Under the pieces are notes generated by a model. That model did no database searches. It was given only the letters and a program-made list of their open reading frames with translations, and had not been told where the DNA came from. Below are positions 47,552 through 60,198 of a DNA stretch of 64,000 bases, in pieces (position 1 is the first letter of the stretch; each line of letters opens with the position of its first letter). Origin of the DNA: Siphonodentalium dalli (lineage: Eukaryota > Mollusca > Scaphopoda > Gadilida > Siphonodentaliidae). The DNA lies in assembly GCA_032622095.1 (NCBI GenBank), contig CP136069.1:4822976-4886975 (forward strand), written 5' to 3'. A program made the translations under genes and the position numbers.

Positions 47552-49799
47552 TGTATATGTTAATTGCATATCGTTTAAATGCATATTTCGGCTATTTGCA
47601 TAAAATATGCATGCACCAAACCATTTTCTCATAAAAAAGACTATTTTTTAATCGTTTATTTGCATAAGGGTCGGACTCTATTCCGTTTTTATGCATACGA
47701 AAATCGCCAAAAATGTTGATGAGAAGGGGTAAAAAGTCACCTCATGGTGCCAAAATTATAGCAATTTGTAAAACTATTTACCTTGAAAAACGTATTTTAT
47801 GGGAAAACTTAATACAAAGTTGATGAAGATGACCATCGCGAGCGAAGACGGCAATTTTCGATTTCATAACACACGTGGTTTTCTATCTCTTCTCATTAAC
47901 AAGCTTCTGTTGACACACATTTCCTGTATGTTTCCATATTTATTTTTGAATTGCATGATTTATTTAAATTTGTATATTTATTTGGTTGTTTGTTGAGTTC
48001 GTAAACGTTTGTAAAAAAAATTTAATTTAAACCTGAAGTTCCAGTTGCAATTTTGAGGATTCAAAGTGAAAGGAAGATTTTCCCGGGAATTCCACCAACA
48101 AGGAAGCCAATTACTAAACCGAAACTAACGTGCTTTTCTATTTCTTCTAACATGCTTCTGTTCAAACATTTCCTGTTTCGAAACATTTCAATCTTAAAAT
48201 CTCATTTAGAACCCAATCTCTAACGGCGTATAGCTGAAAACGCGGTAAATAAAGGTTATCGACATTAATATTTTTAAACAACATTTTGTTCACGTTTTAC
48301 AGTATAAACACGTGCTTTTCCATACCAGCAGAAATACAACTGTCTTTTGTCAGTACATTTTGTACTGTTAATTAATTACACTTACTGGCTTTTGTTAAAC
48401 ATGCAATTAGTCGCCATTGTAACATCCTCTATGTGGACAACGGATCACGAATAAAACACCGGGTTTAATATTTTCCTAATCTGATTAAGTCTGAACATTG
48501 ATATAAACTATAGACTACTATAGACTATATATACGGGAATTACCGTATATAGAAATAACGGGATGGCTTATCATTAACTGAACAACTGGTTGACATCACT
48601 GTGTCCCCAAGTTAGACACAAAGGCTAAAACAACACTGTCTTTGTTTCTCATCCCAACACCATGTGTGTCGTGTTTATTCAATGATTTCAACTCATTAGT
48701 GTAACAATGGTTCACTATGATTTATTAGTTGAAACCGAAAGTGAAACTACATCGGTAGCTCTAATTACGCAAGGTTACGGAAAATAGTTCAAAAATAAAT
48801 CACTGTTTAATTGTCAATTCTTGACAAATAGAAATTGTTCTTAGAAAGTTAATTATTGTCTTAGCTTAAAAACGCAAGTGGAACTGAATCAAGTCGCCGA
48901 AAATATGCATGCATTCAGCTGTGCATTGAGGTGTGATTTTAGCCTAATTCCATTCGCAGCATAAAATGAAATCATAGCAATGTCAATGAGGTCACAAAAG
49001 AAAGACCCCAGACATGAGCACGTGCTATGAAAACAGTAACTGTTGCTTGGGGTCATTTGTGAGCGTACCAATTAAAGAAGGTGTCATACACAGTGATACA
49101 CTGCAGGGCTTCAATGTTTAATTAAAACTATATTGCGGCTCAATTCAGCAAACATTTACGTTTGGCACTGGCTACTCAATTGTTTTGGTGTGAATGTGCA
49201 CAGATTAATTATCAAATCATGATTTTATTAACACTTGTTTCCCCAAAATTAATGTTGCATTTAATGAATAGAGTTATGCCTCTTCCCATAGTACAATACA
49301 AAATAGTATTTTTATCGGGAAACATTGGAGTTTTCAAGTTTCTTACCAGTTCTTGTTGGCTATTACCTGATATTTGGTGGGTAGATAATGATTATTTGTT
49401 TAATATTACATGTGTGTAATGCATTTCTAACTGATGGAATGGATATATTCTAAATATAAACATGTATATAGTGAGTTTATTATCAATGGGGGTTGCCGTT
49501 TCCGACAAGAACATCGTTTTATTCTTGAACATTTTACAATCGTAGATGATAATATAATATGGAATAACATTAAATTAATATAGATGAAGCTCTTTAGATA
49601 TTATTATTTTAAACAAACTAAATTGATGATGAAATTGAATGAATGAAACAAACAATTCACTATATTTCTAGACTGATGCTGGTGATAGAAAAACGGCTTG
49701 TTCTTCTTTTTTTCGTGATTTCGGCTTTATGCATATTCGGTTAACTGCATAAGAAAAGCCATGCACCGACGCTATGCAATAAAGCGAAATTGACTGTAA
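47552..49799. mobile_element. 2.25-kb TA-flanked insertion, Tigger/pogo-like ends
   Basis: The element splits the LINE precisely at a TA (47550-47551 and 49800-49801); removing it restores an uninterrupted reading frame there. The right end, read inward, starts 'cagtcaatttcgctttattg' and repeats 'ttgcata' words. The left end has matching 'aattgcatatcg' and 'tatgcatgcacc' words, so the inverted repeat is imperfect or the left tip eroded. No transposase frame is seen. The CAGT start, TA target and 'gcata' repeats suggest a non-autonomous pogo/Tigger relative. Confidence 0.7.
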
Positions 49800-49934
49800 T
49801 ACCAAGATAGTTAAAATTCGTTACTACTTCAATTTCTTTACCGTTATATAAAAATGTTCTATTCTTTGGCAAGCTTTTTTTTGGATATCAACAGTATTTT
49901 CGTTTTCTCAATATTGACATGCAATTTCCATTTC

Positions 49935-51851
49935 TTACAATACTTGTGAAAAACTGTTCAGTGCCTTCTGCAATTTTAATGGCGTTTCAGCCATGAGAAC
50001 GGTGTCATCTGCGTATAAGATAATGAATAATTTGACGTACATCTTCAAGTGAGTATCAATATCTCTTGACATTTTAATTAGTCCTTCACCACCTTCTGAC
50101 TTAAGAAAATCTTCCAGATCGTTCAGATAAAGCGAGAATAATAGGGGTGATAGGTTTCCACCTTGTCTTACCCCAGATAAGCAAGGGAAACAATCGGATA
50201 TTTGATCGCCCAATCTAACTTTCGACTTAATGTTAGTGTACATATTTTTTATTATTGTGAGCAATTTACCATTTATGTTAATATTCGAAAGTTTGTACCA
50301 AAGTGCTTGTCTCCATACCTTGTCAAATGCTTTCTCGAAGTCTATAAAAGCGCAATACAAATTCCTATTGAATGCCTTTGTGATTTCCGATAGTAAGTGT
50401 AAAACAAATATGTTTTCAGTTGTGGAGTAGCCTTTTCTGAAACCTGCCTGGTTCTCGCGCATAACTTCATTTTCTTCAATATAAGTATATAATCTATTTG
50501 ATAAAATCTTTGTAAATAGTTTCCCTAAGCAGCTCAAAAGGGTAATGGGTCTATAATTCTTGGGATTTCCCTTATCACCTTTATTCTTATAAAGAGGGAT
50601 GATAGTTCCGATACCCCATATCTCTGGGACACAACCTGATTCAAAAACTAAATTAAATGTATTACAATAAATGTCTATGAGGGTGTCGGAGGATGCCTTG
50701 ATATATTCATTGAGAATTCCATCCTCGCCTGGGGATTTCTTATATTTTAAACTCTTAATAGCGGTCGTTACTTCTTCTCTAGTTATTGGTCTATTTAAGT
50801 GGTCGTTCGTAGTGATTACCTCATTGTTCATATGTAAGTCTCCAGTAATTGTCTCAGAATTTAGTACTCGAAAATGTTCTTCCAGTAAGTCTATTTTTAT
50901 TACGTTATGCGTATTTTTATCTCGTTTATTAAGTAAGGACCAAAATTTCCTTGAGTTTTCTTTTTTAAGTTTCGAAATTTCATACGTGATATTTTCTCTG
51001 TGCAATGTTATTGCATTATCCATTGTGTGTTTATATTTAATAGACATTTCGCGTACAATTCGTCGTGTACTTTCGTTTTTCTGTTGCTTGTGACATCGCA
51101 CGGCTTTACGATATTCCTTGCGCACTTTGTGGCATATGGAGTTAAACCAAGGTTTATTTTTATTTCTTCGTTTTTTTGGTTTTCTAATGTTATGTCCAAA
51201 AGTGTCATACGACGACTTAAGAAGTATATGAGATATCCTGCCAACTATTTCATTTACTTGTATATTACCAGCGGTAGAGGGCGAACAATTATTTAACAAA
51301 CATCGGAGTTCAGAAATTTCCATAGGGTCCATGTTCCATATATACTCAGTTGATTTGGAGGAATCACATTTAGGGGTAAAAATATTATAAAATTTGTCCT
51401 CTCGTTTATCAGTAGGAGTATTTATGTGCACTGATAATTTGGTTGAGATACGTTTGTGTACATCTGAGAATAATTTATTTGTCTCACCAACTGCGAAATC
51501 TAAGGTCAGAGGCAATGCATTTAAAGAACAAATCATGTAGTCTACAACGGAGGCGTCGCGGCAAGTATAATTTCCTATTTCTCGGTCAGTTCCTAATCGT
51601 CCGTTTAAAATTACTAATTTATTGTTATGACACACACTCAGTAATTGGCGACCACAATTATTAGTCACTCTATCCATACTATGTCTCTTTAGAGGTAAAC
51701 CACACTCCTCAAGCACTGCTTCGGTAGTCATATCATTATAGTCTGTATCAATATCATTTTCTTCATCGGGAGTGTAGTCTAAATGCTGAGACGTACGAGC
51801 ATTAAAATCACCAGTTATAAAAATGTTATCATATCGTTCCCCCATCTGCAA
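49935..51851 (-). pseudogene. LINE ORF2 fragment: endonuclease end and reverse transcriptase
   Basis: A 638-codon open frame. Residues 10-140 carry the end of an apurinic-type endonuclease (FITGDFNART, later VVDYMICSL and FSDVHKRI). The linker has basic KPKKRRNKNKPWFN. Then RT blocks follow: KSPGEDGI, NYRPITLLSCLGKLFTKIL, ENQAGFRKGYSTTEN, AFIDFEKAFDKV, GVRQGGNLSPLLFSLYLNDL and the catalytic YADDTVLMAE. The frame ends in FSQVL because of one extra T in a T run; the neighbouring frame continues YCKKWKLHVNIEKTK to NYLG at about 49800. So the enzyme core is intact but the gene is broken. Confidence 0.88.
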
Positions 51852-51889
51852 TATATCCCCATCAAGATCACTAATTGCTGAATTTGATG

Positions 51890-54800
51890 CGCAGACTGCA
51901 CTTACACGACAATCTTTTGCTTCATGGTTCTATCCAGTGATTCAGTCAGACCATCTTTAATCATTCTCATCGGGGCTGTTAATTAACACTCGGGGTACTA
52001 CACTGATAAAATGAACAGAGCTTCTCATTATGAGCGTGTTATTTATAACATTACGCTATTTGGAATGCCCACCAAAAAAGATTATTAGACCTATAAAGGC
52101 ATAATAAAATGGTTTATAACCGATGTTGCAGAGCAAAATATCGGCCATGAATCTTGAGGCGATCTCAGATATATATAGAGTTCTCCTGCTTGCAATGCTA
52201 CGGAGAATAGTACGCGGGAGAACTCTATCTGTGATCTCCGTAATTTTCTTCGCCAATCTGTTCTAAAAGTAACCAGTAAAACTGTCCCGAATGGTTATGT
52301 GAATTATACGAGAAAAATCTAACTAAATCAATATTTGTAATTGATTGTCCTCAATTTATATCTATTATTTTATACCCTGGAATCTGTATAAAACGTGCTG
52401 GGAATAGATAGACCATCTTTAATTGGGAGAAGTACATATGGGAAAACAAGACAACAAATATTCACCTCTTCATGGATTTATTGACTAAAACTATGACTGA
52501 AGATCGAGAACTAAAAATAATCCCAAACTTATCGTCGATAATGGAATACCACCTCCATCATAAAACTAAATCCAATGTCGTACATTATAAATTAATCCAA
52601 ACGTCACAGAATATTATTACATTTTATCCTCAATTAAGTCTTTTGATGATTTAATGATGGATATTCCATGAACTCACTAGTTCGCGCACTCGTTTAGAAA
52701 AATATCATTCATGCAAAAATTGGGAGCCTTATTAATACTTCTGGTAAAATTTGGTTTATCACCAAATGACATTTGGATTATCACCAAATGACATTTGGAT
52801 TATCACCAACTAACATTAGGATTATCACCAAATAACATTTGGATTATCACCAAATGACATTTGGATTATCACGCATAATCTCATCTGATCTTGGAACGAA
52901 ATTAAAATAGTTTTATGATGGAAACGATAAAAGAAAACCAAATAAAATAGAAAAGAATGTTCTGTAGAATGTACTGTAGAACGTACTATGAATAAATTGT
53001 TGATTTTCATAGATTATTTCTGCAAAAAGCAGGTTTAGTTAAAAAATAAACTTTAAACTTCTGGCAGCTACTGTCAGCAAGCAGGCTTATTCGTGTTATC
53101 ACCTTTCTCATACATGTACAAAGATAGACAATCTGCATCTATACGAAACTGACGAAGATATAAATGAGCTGAACACCAGCAGCTAAATGCAACTGAAGTT
53201 TAATAGAATGTCTTATTTATTCTAAATTTGCTAAATTTCACAAATTCGAGATTGAAAAATTAAGCTGCTTTATAAAAAAAATATTCTAATTTCACAGTGG
53301 ATTTCAATTATGCACAGATCTGTCGACAAACATTAAACGGCACCAACTGCAGAGAGTTTACTTCAAAAATCACTTGGCATTTTTAGCTCCAAAATTTGCT
53401 AAATGTGTTATTCGTAAATATAATGACTTGCAATGTATTTTGTTTTCAGAGAATATTATCACTTGTATTTCAAAATTATTACCCATAAGAGCAAAACAAA
53501 CAAATAACTGGATAGAATTATAATGAACAACTGATTATTTTTTTGGATTCTCAGTGTAGACGGTGCTGGATTGTCAGTGTAGATGGTGCCATTTAGTTAT
53601 AAAGTATGAATATTGGGCCATAAAAAAGTCTGTTTTCAGCAGCTGCCTGTATCCAAATAAAAAAAATATCAATACAGATTTTTAGATCAACTTCGCAACA
53701 CACCAACTGTATTCCAAATAGTTCTTCCCTGACCAAGAACATATTTTTAGAACAGTATTTTCAGCATGCCGAACATAGATACATGTAGCTACACGTCCTA
53801 ATTTATGGCAATATTTCCTGAGAAAACAGACTTTTTAAATGGATTAATGCTCGTGTAAGAGCGTGATAATCATTAGTTTATGCTCATGAGTATTTTTCGT
53901 AAATTTAAAGTTTTCGTCCTAAATAGTCGCGCATTGAAGAATATGTGACTACCGGGAATCACAACTATTTAATTTCTGTTTGCAGTGTAAAATAAACAAG
54001 AGTAATACGAAAAATAAATGAGCAAATAAGAAAGACAACTGAGATAAGAAAGAAAATAAATAAAAAATTGAGCCAGAAAAAGCAAAACCATAAAATATTA
54101 AAATGTGGCGATACGATATCAAGTCACCAAACCACCCGATCGAATCTTTAATTTATAAGTCAGTGGCAATACAATATGTAATCGCCAAACCACCCGAATT
54201 AATATTTAATTCATAAGTCGAAGCATCCGAAATCAACCCAGCGAGAAGGATGGCGACTTAACGTCATGGCAAGAAAGGAACTTGTTGCAATAATTGATGA
54301 ATTATTTCTCAACATTTTGTACATCATTTTTGGTTTCAGAATTATAAAGTGACATCTAAAAGAGGTGGAAGAAACGGCAGAATTATTATAACATAAGAGA
54401 CTATTAAGAGTCATCGTCATCAGAATTGTGGTATTATATCACTCTCACACACCAGCGTCTTTAAAAAATCTGCAGCCAATGTTCTACGACTCTCTAATCT
54501 TATTTCTATATGTCTCTCTTTCTTTCTCAATGTTGCAACAAGAACCCTTATATGATACACACACTAACGTTTAATTGATTACACTGAATAATCGATGTAT
54601 TACCGTAACCAATTTTATACAAATTTTTCATTATTTTTTTCAACATTTCCACAATTACAACAACAATCCAAATTGATGCCTAAAAACTTTTCCACCACCA
54701 AAATTACAATTCACATAAGTTGAGTCTTCAAAGTGAATATGATATGATATGATTTATTCCTATAAGTGTGGTGTATAGTCAGGGGTTACATAAATATTAT

Positions 54801-54948
54801 GAGCATAAAACTGGCTTAAATTTAAGTTCCCATTATGCCTCGATGACTAATGATAGTAAAGATAATTAAGTCACCTGTGCACGATCAAGTACTGTATTTA
54901 AGGAGTGGAATGATTGGGTGAAACATGATGATCAATGAAATTAGTGTA
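51890..54948. other. intergenic, AT-rich, one 22-bp minisatellite
   Basis: Bases 52745-52872 hold about six copies of 'aaatgacatttggattatca'+'cc'. Bases 52160-52245 form an imperfect inverted repeat around 'gagttctcctgc...gggagaactc'. The pair 'agtcagtggcaatacaatat'/'gatacgatatcaagtcacca' near 54100-54200 is a small diverged duplication. No coding region or RNA gene is recognised. Confidence 0.5.
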
Positions 54949-55431
54949 TTAACCCTTTCAGTGCCAGGTCCAATTTTTGTATCAACCCATATACCCTGTG
55001 CCAATGCATTCTCTTATATATGCGAGTCGACCATAGGTCGCCTCGCATATATAAGAGAATGCATTGGCCTAACAATTTTTCATCATTTGTTATTATTTTT
55101 TACAATTCTTTACAATTTTAACAATTTTTTCTTATATTCTTTAACAGACTTATTATGTAGGTTTAGTGCCAGGGAATCTTACGTTTTTCATGGGCATCAA
55201 AATTATTACTATGAATACTTGGTGATAGTTTTAAACTGATTTAAAACATGCCCCTAAGGTTTTATCCAGTCTGTTTTTAAATTCGCTATAGCATGCTTAA
55301 GGATACCCAAAACAAATTCAACCCAAAAAAATCTAAAAAAAATTATTCTAATTTTTAATTTTTTTTAGGGCCGATTTTACAGACCGTAAATTAGGGCCGA
55401 TGAGATCGGCCCCTGGCACTGAAAGGGTTAA
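54949..55431. mobile_element. TTAA-flanked piggyBac-like element
   Basis: From TTAACCCTTTCAGTGCCA to its complement at 55431. It contains one ~70-bp palindrome (54998-55069), AT-rich words and, near the right end, the small hairpin 'gggccgatgagatcggccc'. The terminal TTAA pair makes the boundaries clear. Confidence 0.8.
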
Positions 55432-55886
55432 GGAATGTCGTGGCAATTATGTCGATCAGCGTCAGATAAAATAGACATGTTTTTATCACATAATCAGCCT
55501 AATGAGACATCCAGACTCATAACAATAGCCTATTGAGACATCCAAGCTCATAACCATAGCCTAGTGAGACATCCAGGCTCATATAATCATAAATGTATAT
55601 ATATGGGGGTCAAATTTGAGAAAATAGTGGAAATTATCAACTCCGAGCATAAAATTCAATAATTTTCTGTTTGTTGAAATATATATACGCATTTTAATAC
55701 GTGTATGTAGGATATTTAGCAGCGAACCAGTTAGAGAACAAATCATGTAGTCTAGGGCCGATTTTACAGACCGTAAATTAGGGCCGATGAGATCGGCCCA
55801 TGGCACTGAAAGGGTTAAGGAATGTCGTGGCAATTATGTCGATCAGCGTCAGATAAAATAGACATGTTTTTATCACATAATCAGCC
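55367..55886. repeat. 387-bp-spaced duplication of a TTAA-element end plus flank
   Basis: Bases 55367-55499 and 55754-55886 (133 bp) differ at about one position. They include the element's right end and ~70 bp of outside DNA. Between them are three copies of a ~31-bp unit ('gagacatccagactcata') and, at about 55700-55755, a scrap related to the LINE endonuclease coding sequence (minus strand, DYMICSLTGSLLN). Confidence 0.75.
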
Positions 55887-55893
55887 CCAAATA

Positions 55894-56004
55894 CAGTAAT
55901 GCGCTAAATAATCGACTCATTAACCACAGCAGAATTATGGGTAACTTTTCAGGATTTAGTCGGAAATATGGCTTGTTGCAATTCATCGGAAAGCTCTCAG
56001 TGTG
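55894..56004. mobile_element. half copy of the foldback MITE
   Basis: One arm only, from 'cagtaatgcgctaaataatc' to 'ggaaagctctcagtg'. The second arm is missing, so this is a deletion derivative. Confidence 0.75.
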
Positions 56005-56206
56005 TCTTTCTGACATACGTTACCTGCTATGAAAGCAAATTAATAATACATGAATAGGTACAGATACCTTCATGAGCACTTATTATATGAGTTTATAAAG
56101 GCCAGACCAAATTAAATTGTTGGTTACGAGCACTATGGACACATGACTACAATAAAGTTAATTTCTGAGGATTGTTCACATCTGAATCGCATCAAAATCT
56201 AGTATA

Positions 56207-56419
56207 CAGTAATGCTCTAAGTAAGCGACTTCTTAACCACAGCAGAATTATGGGTAACTTTTCAGGATTTAGTCGGAAATATGGCTTGTTGCCATTCATC
56301 GGAAAGCTCTCGGGGAGAGCTTTACGATAAATGGCAACAAGCCATATTTCCGACTAAATCCTGAAAAGTTACCCATAATTCTCATGAGGTTAAAGTGTCA
56401 ATTACTTAGGGCATTACTA
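56207..56419. mobile_element. foldback MITE, full copy
   Basis: Both arms are present, 213 bp, from 'cagtaatgctctaagtaag' to '...gggcattacta' with TA flanks. It has ordinary base composition and serves as a further control for the altered copy at 27295. Confidence 0.8.
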
Positions 56420-56560
56420 TACACATGTACATTTGAAAATAAAATATGATTTAATTTTTTGAATGTGGCAGGAAGGATCGTAAACCAAATAAATAAATTG
56501 GACTGGCCAAGAGGACTACCTAGTGGAGTACCGGTTAAAGGTTTGTTTTATCTCCGACAA

Positions 56561-56994
56561 CAAGCCTCAATTTAATGTGTCTGACGTTTGCAGAATGAGG
56601 TCCCCAAAGGGTGAATTTAGTGATGCTATCCCACATAACAGGCTAGCATCACCAATTTCACCCTCTGGGGATCTCATTCTGCATGGCCTCATCTGCTACG
56701 GGAGACATAGACTCAGACTGAAGTTCCCAAATGGTGACTAGTGTGATGTACACCCATTGGGAACCCTGATTATGCAATATGTCGTCTGCCAATTTGGGGA
56801 TATAGAAACTGACAAGGGAAACAGTAATTAAAAACAATGTTAATTTGAGACTATAGTTATTTACTACAAGATGTGGATGCGCAGCCTTAGAGGGTGAATA
56901 TGGTGATGCTAGCCCGCTGTGCGGGGTAGCATCACTAAATTCACCCTCTGGAGACCTCATTCTGCAAATATCAGACACATTAAATTCAGGCTTG
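56561..56994. mobile_element. hairpin-ended hAT-type MITE, full copy
   Basis: Ends 'caagcctcaatttaatgtgt' and '...taaattcaggcttg'. The 8-bp flanks are 'tccgacaa' (56553-56560) and 'tctgacaa' (56995-57002), a 7/8 match. The core is the variant with 'ccaatttggggatatagaaa'. Confidence 0.8.
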
Positions 56995-57002
56995 TCTGAC
57001 AA

Positions 57003-58562
57003 GTAAAATAATCAATACATATTATTTGTAACTTTGGCAGAGATTTCTCTTAAAATATATTATGTTTTTTATATATATGTACAATTGGAATCACAATAAG
57101 GAACCTTTATACAGGTTCTCATCTGGAATGTTTATAATAATCAGAACAAAATATATAATTATACTTATAATTAGGCCATGCAAAGTCAACCCCCCCCCCC
57201 CCCCCCCCCCCCCCCGGCCGTTTCTCAATGGAAGGGGAATAACTCTATCTCTCATTTCCCAGGCCATGCAAAGTCAATTTTCCCCCCGTTGCTCAATGGA
57301 AGGGGAATAACTCTATCTCTCATTTCTCAGTCTGAAATCTTTGAAAATCATGCGCACACTATTTTATAATTGATTTCTGTGGCACACATATGGGAAGCAT
57401 TCCACATTCATATCGGAACGCTCCGGGTCTAATTTATGAAGCAGTCCACATTCATATTGGAATTCTCCGGGTCTAACTTCAGTGGCCAATATTTCCTGCA
57501 TATATGTCCGTAAAGATTTTTTGATAGATCACTGAGTTGCGGCCATATTGGATTCATCCAGCCCTCCGTTCCCCGGTTTAAGTGCTACATGAATATGGAA
57601 CTTTTTAATATTCAGGAGCTTTTGAATATTTATTAATTCCATATATGGAATCATGAATATTCAAAAGTTCTGTATATGGAATGCATCTCCAGAACTTTGA
57701 CCTAAAGCGCTTAAACTGCGGAACAGGGGGCTGGATATTTCCAATATGGCCGCAACTCAGTGACCTCGCTTATTACAGTAATGTATCTGAAACTGGAACC
57801 AGGTTTATTTTATCTCACTTTCGTGCATCTTTATATGAAATCATTTCGTACCGATTAAAAATTTGTCCTGACATATTAAACATGAAGGTTGCATGTGGGC
57901 GGGGCCTGAGAAATTGAATTGACTTTGCGTGACCTTAGAAGAGATTTTATTAAGATACGTCATTTGGAATGCTTATAATAATCAGAAGGAAAAAATATAT
58001 AAAGATTTATGAGAGTGCTGACGAACATATTACATAATAATTTAAAGCGTTATAAAAAGAGTTATTTTAAGCTTAAACCGTGCTAATTAGGGAAGGGATC
58101 AAATTTCTTAAAGGGGAAGACCTGGTTTTAATGTATAGAATTGGTCAAATTAAGTTTTTCACCCCTAGAATCCTCTGGGATATTTCAAGTTAAAAGTATG
58201 TTACGCACCGTTACCAAATACTCATTGGAAATGAGTACCAAATACTCATAGGAAATGTTTAGATAATAAGTTCAACAAACGACCATGAACTTATTTTCTG
58301 AACATTTCCCACCCATAGAATATGAATCCCTCAGCACTTATGTTATCTTTTTGTCATTTGCTAATTTTTCCTGAAAACCCCTCCAAATTAGTAATAGATC
58401 ATTCCAGTGTATAATCTTAAGAGAATCCATTTAGTATGAAAGGGTTACATCATACTAATTTTAACCAATGTTTCTCTTTCAAACCAGGACCACCCCTTTA
58501 AGACCAGGCTGTCATAGCATATAGAGAAGCAGCAATCCTGTTAATTAGCAGCAGCCCTGTTA
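57003..58562. other. intergenic with poly-C tract and inverted repeat
   Basis: A C run of about 26 bases lies near 57190-57215, followed by two copies of 'caatggaaggggaataactc'. Bases 57529-57763 form an inverted repeat with arms 'tcactgagttgcggccatat'... and complement, and an inner 'atggaactttt' palindrome, probably a MITE. Nothing coding is recognised. Confidence 0.5.
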
Positions 58563-58760
58563 ATTACTGTCATTAACCCTTTGATTGCCAGGTCCGATTT
58601 TTGTATCGACCCATATACCCTGTGCCAATGCATTGGCCTAACCCAAAACAAAAAAAATTAAAAAACAAAAAAAAAAACATTTTTTTTACAGACCATAAAT
58701 TAGGGCCGATGAGATCGGCCCCTGGCCGATGAGATCGGCCCCTGGCACTAAAAGTGCTAA
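58563..58760. mobile_element. degraded TTAA-type element
   Basis: Begins TTAACCCTTTGATTGCCAGG and ends near 'ctggcactaaaagtgctaaa'. The 'ggccgatgagatcggcccct' hairpin word is present twice in tandem; the long palindrome is reduced to one arm. Confidence 0.6.
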
Positions 58761-59157
58761 ACAGCCCGGATAATTAGCGTCCGCTATTAGATGAGCAGAG
58801 GCAAAAAGAAATTTTGTCGCCTATTTTTCAGAACCTGCCATTGTATTGTTCAAAATAGAAACAAATTCATGCAGCCGCTGTCATAGAATCACACTTGGAA
58901 GTCTGCAGACAGCAAACATTAATTGATAAATGCCAAGCACTACTGAGATTACAATGACAATCCTGATAATTGGCTATTTTAATCCAGAATCTGCCATGAT
59001 AAATGATCAAGTTCCTATTTTATACTGAAGATATATGTGTAGAGAATGGTATAATGCCGATCCAGGGCTTTTTAGCCAAAGAAATATTTATAACCCGGCC
59101 AAATTTTTGGTAATAAACAGGGCTGGACAAGCAGTGATATAAATAAATTACAGCAGA
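58761..59157. other. no recognised feature
   Basis: Unremarkable AT-rich sequence between a degraded TTAA element and the 40-bp minisatellite. Confidence 0.4.
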
Positions 59158-59547
59158 CGGGAAGCGTGCGAAGCTTGATACAAGGTCCCGCTGGACTCAG
59201 GAAGCGTGCGAAGCTTGATACAAGGTCCCGCTGGACAAATGAAGGGTGCGAAGCTTGATACAAGGTCCCGCTGGACACATGAAGGGTGCGAAGCTTGATA
59301 CAAGGTCCCGCTGGACACAGGAATCGTGCGAAGCTTGATACGAGGTCCCGCTGGACACAGGAATCGTGCGAAGCTTGATACGAGGTCCCGCTGGACACAG
59401 GAATCGTGCGAAGCTTGATACGAGGTCCCGCTGGACACAGGAAGCGTGCGAAGCTTGATACGAGGTCCCGCTGGACACAGGAATCGTGCGAAGCTTGATA
59501 CGAGGTCCCGCTGGACACAGGAATCGTGCGAAGCTTGATACGAGATC
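59158..59547. repeat. 40-bp minisatellite
   Basis: About ten copies of a 40-bp unit starting 'gaatcgtgcgaagcttgata', followed by 'cgaggtcccgctggacacag'. Forty is not a multiple of three and the minus strand lacks stops, so all three minus frames are open for 118-148 codons. Variation (ca/cg, aatcg/aagcg/aaggg) is graded along the array. Confidence 0.9.
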
Positions 59548-59739
59548 TGACAAGAGTCTCTTATTCTCAAAATAAAATTCATTCAGAAATATTTTCCAAT
59601 TCCCATCAGATGTCCGTCCTTCACAAACTTCTACATAACAAATGGTGGAAACAAACTTTCTATCTTACCATATTAAAGCACATCACAGCATCGGAAATAC
59701 TCAATGAGAGATACTATCTTACAAATATTAAAGTCAATT

Positions 59740-59999
59740 TTAACCCTTTCATGACTGAAGATCATGTGCCAGTGCATTCTCTTATATATGCGAGTGTCCC
59801 ATATGGAGCCTCGCATATATAAGAGAATGCACTGGCTTACAATGTCAATATTATACAAATTCTACAAAGTAAATATTCTCAGGCCAATGTATTCTATTAT
59901 ATATGCGAGGCTCCCTATGGGACACTTGCATATATAAGAGAATGCATTGGCACAGGGTTTTCGCAAATTTTCTGGAAGCTCCAGTCATGGAAGGGTTAA
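59740..59999. mobile_element. TTAA-flanked element with two variant palindromes
   Basis: Ends TTAACCCTTTCATGACTG and 'ccagtcatggaagggttaa'. Two palindromes (59770-59838 and 59882-59953) carry the centres 'gtgtcccatatggagcctc' and 'gaggctccctatgggacact', different from the 'gtcgaccataggtcgcc' centre elsewhere. Confidence 0.8.
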
Positions 60000-60198
60000 A
60001 GACATTAAAATAATGACCTGGTAATTATATCAAGAAAACTAGATGAAGGGGGAGAATTTGTTTTCTTTTAGTTCTATAAATTAAGAGATGTAAAGATACT
60101 TTTACGAAATAAAGTCCTACAGTTTTCCAAACTACATAATCCATGTTTCAATGACTTTAAGTCAAATAAAAATACATCTAAACTTAATATATTGTGCA

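Larger units (their letters stand above)
46582..51851 (-). mobile_element. non-LTR (LINE) retrotransposon, 5'-truncated, interrupted
   Basis: Read on the minus strand this is an endonuclease C-terminus, a reverse transcriptase, a linker region and a CCHC knuckle, ending at a stop at 46582-46584. The coding line is cut at an NYLG|TKSGSYS junction by a 2.25-kb insertion (47552-49799). It is broken by frameshifts near 49950, 46990-47008 and 46740. The family looks like the jockey/CR1-type LINEs common in molluscs, but the clade is not certain. The upstream endonuclease half is missing beyond about 51890. Confidence 0.85.

Noticed and set aside
59072-59582. Three overlapping minus-strand frames encoding CVQRDLVSSFARFL-type repeats
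   Set aside because: A 40-bp unit open in all three frames; the frames read the same DNA, so none is favoured as a gene.
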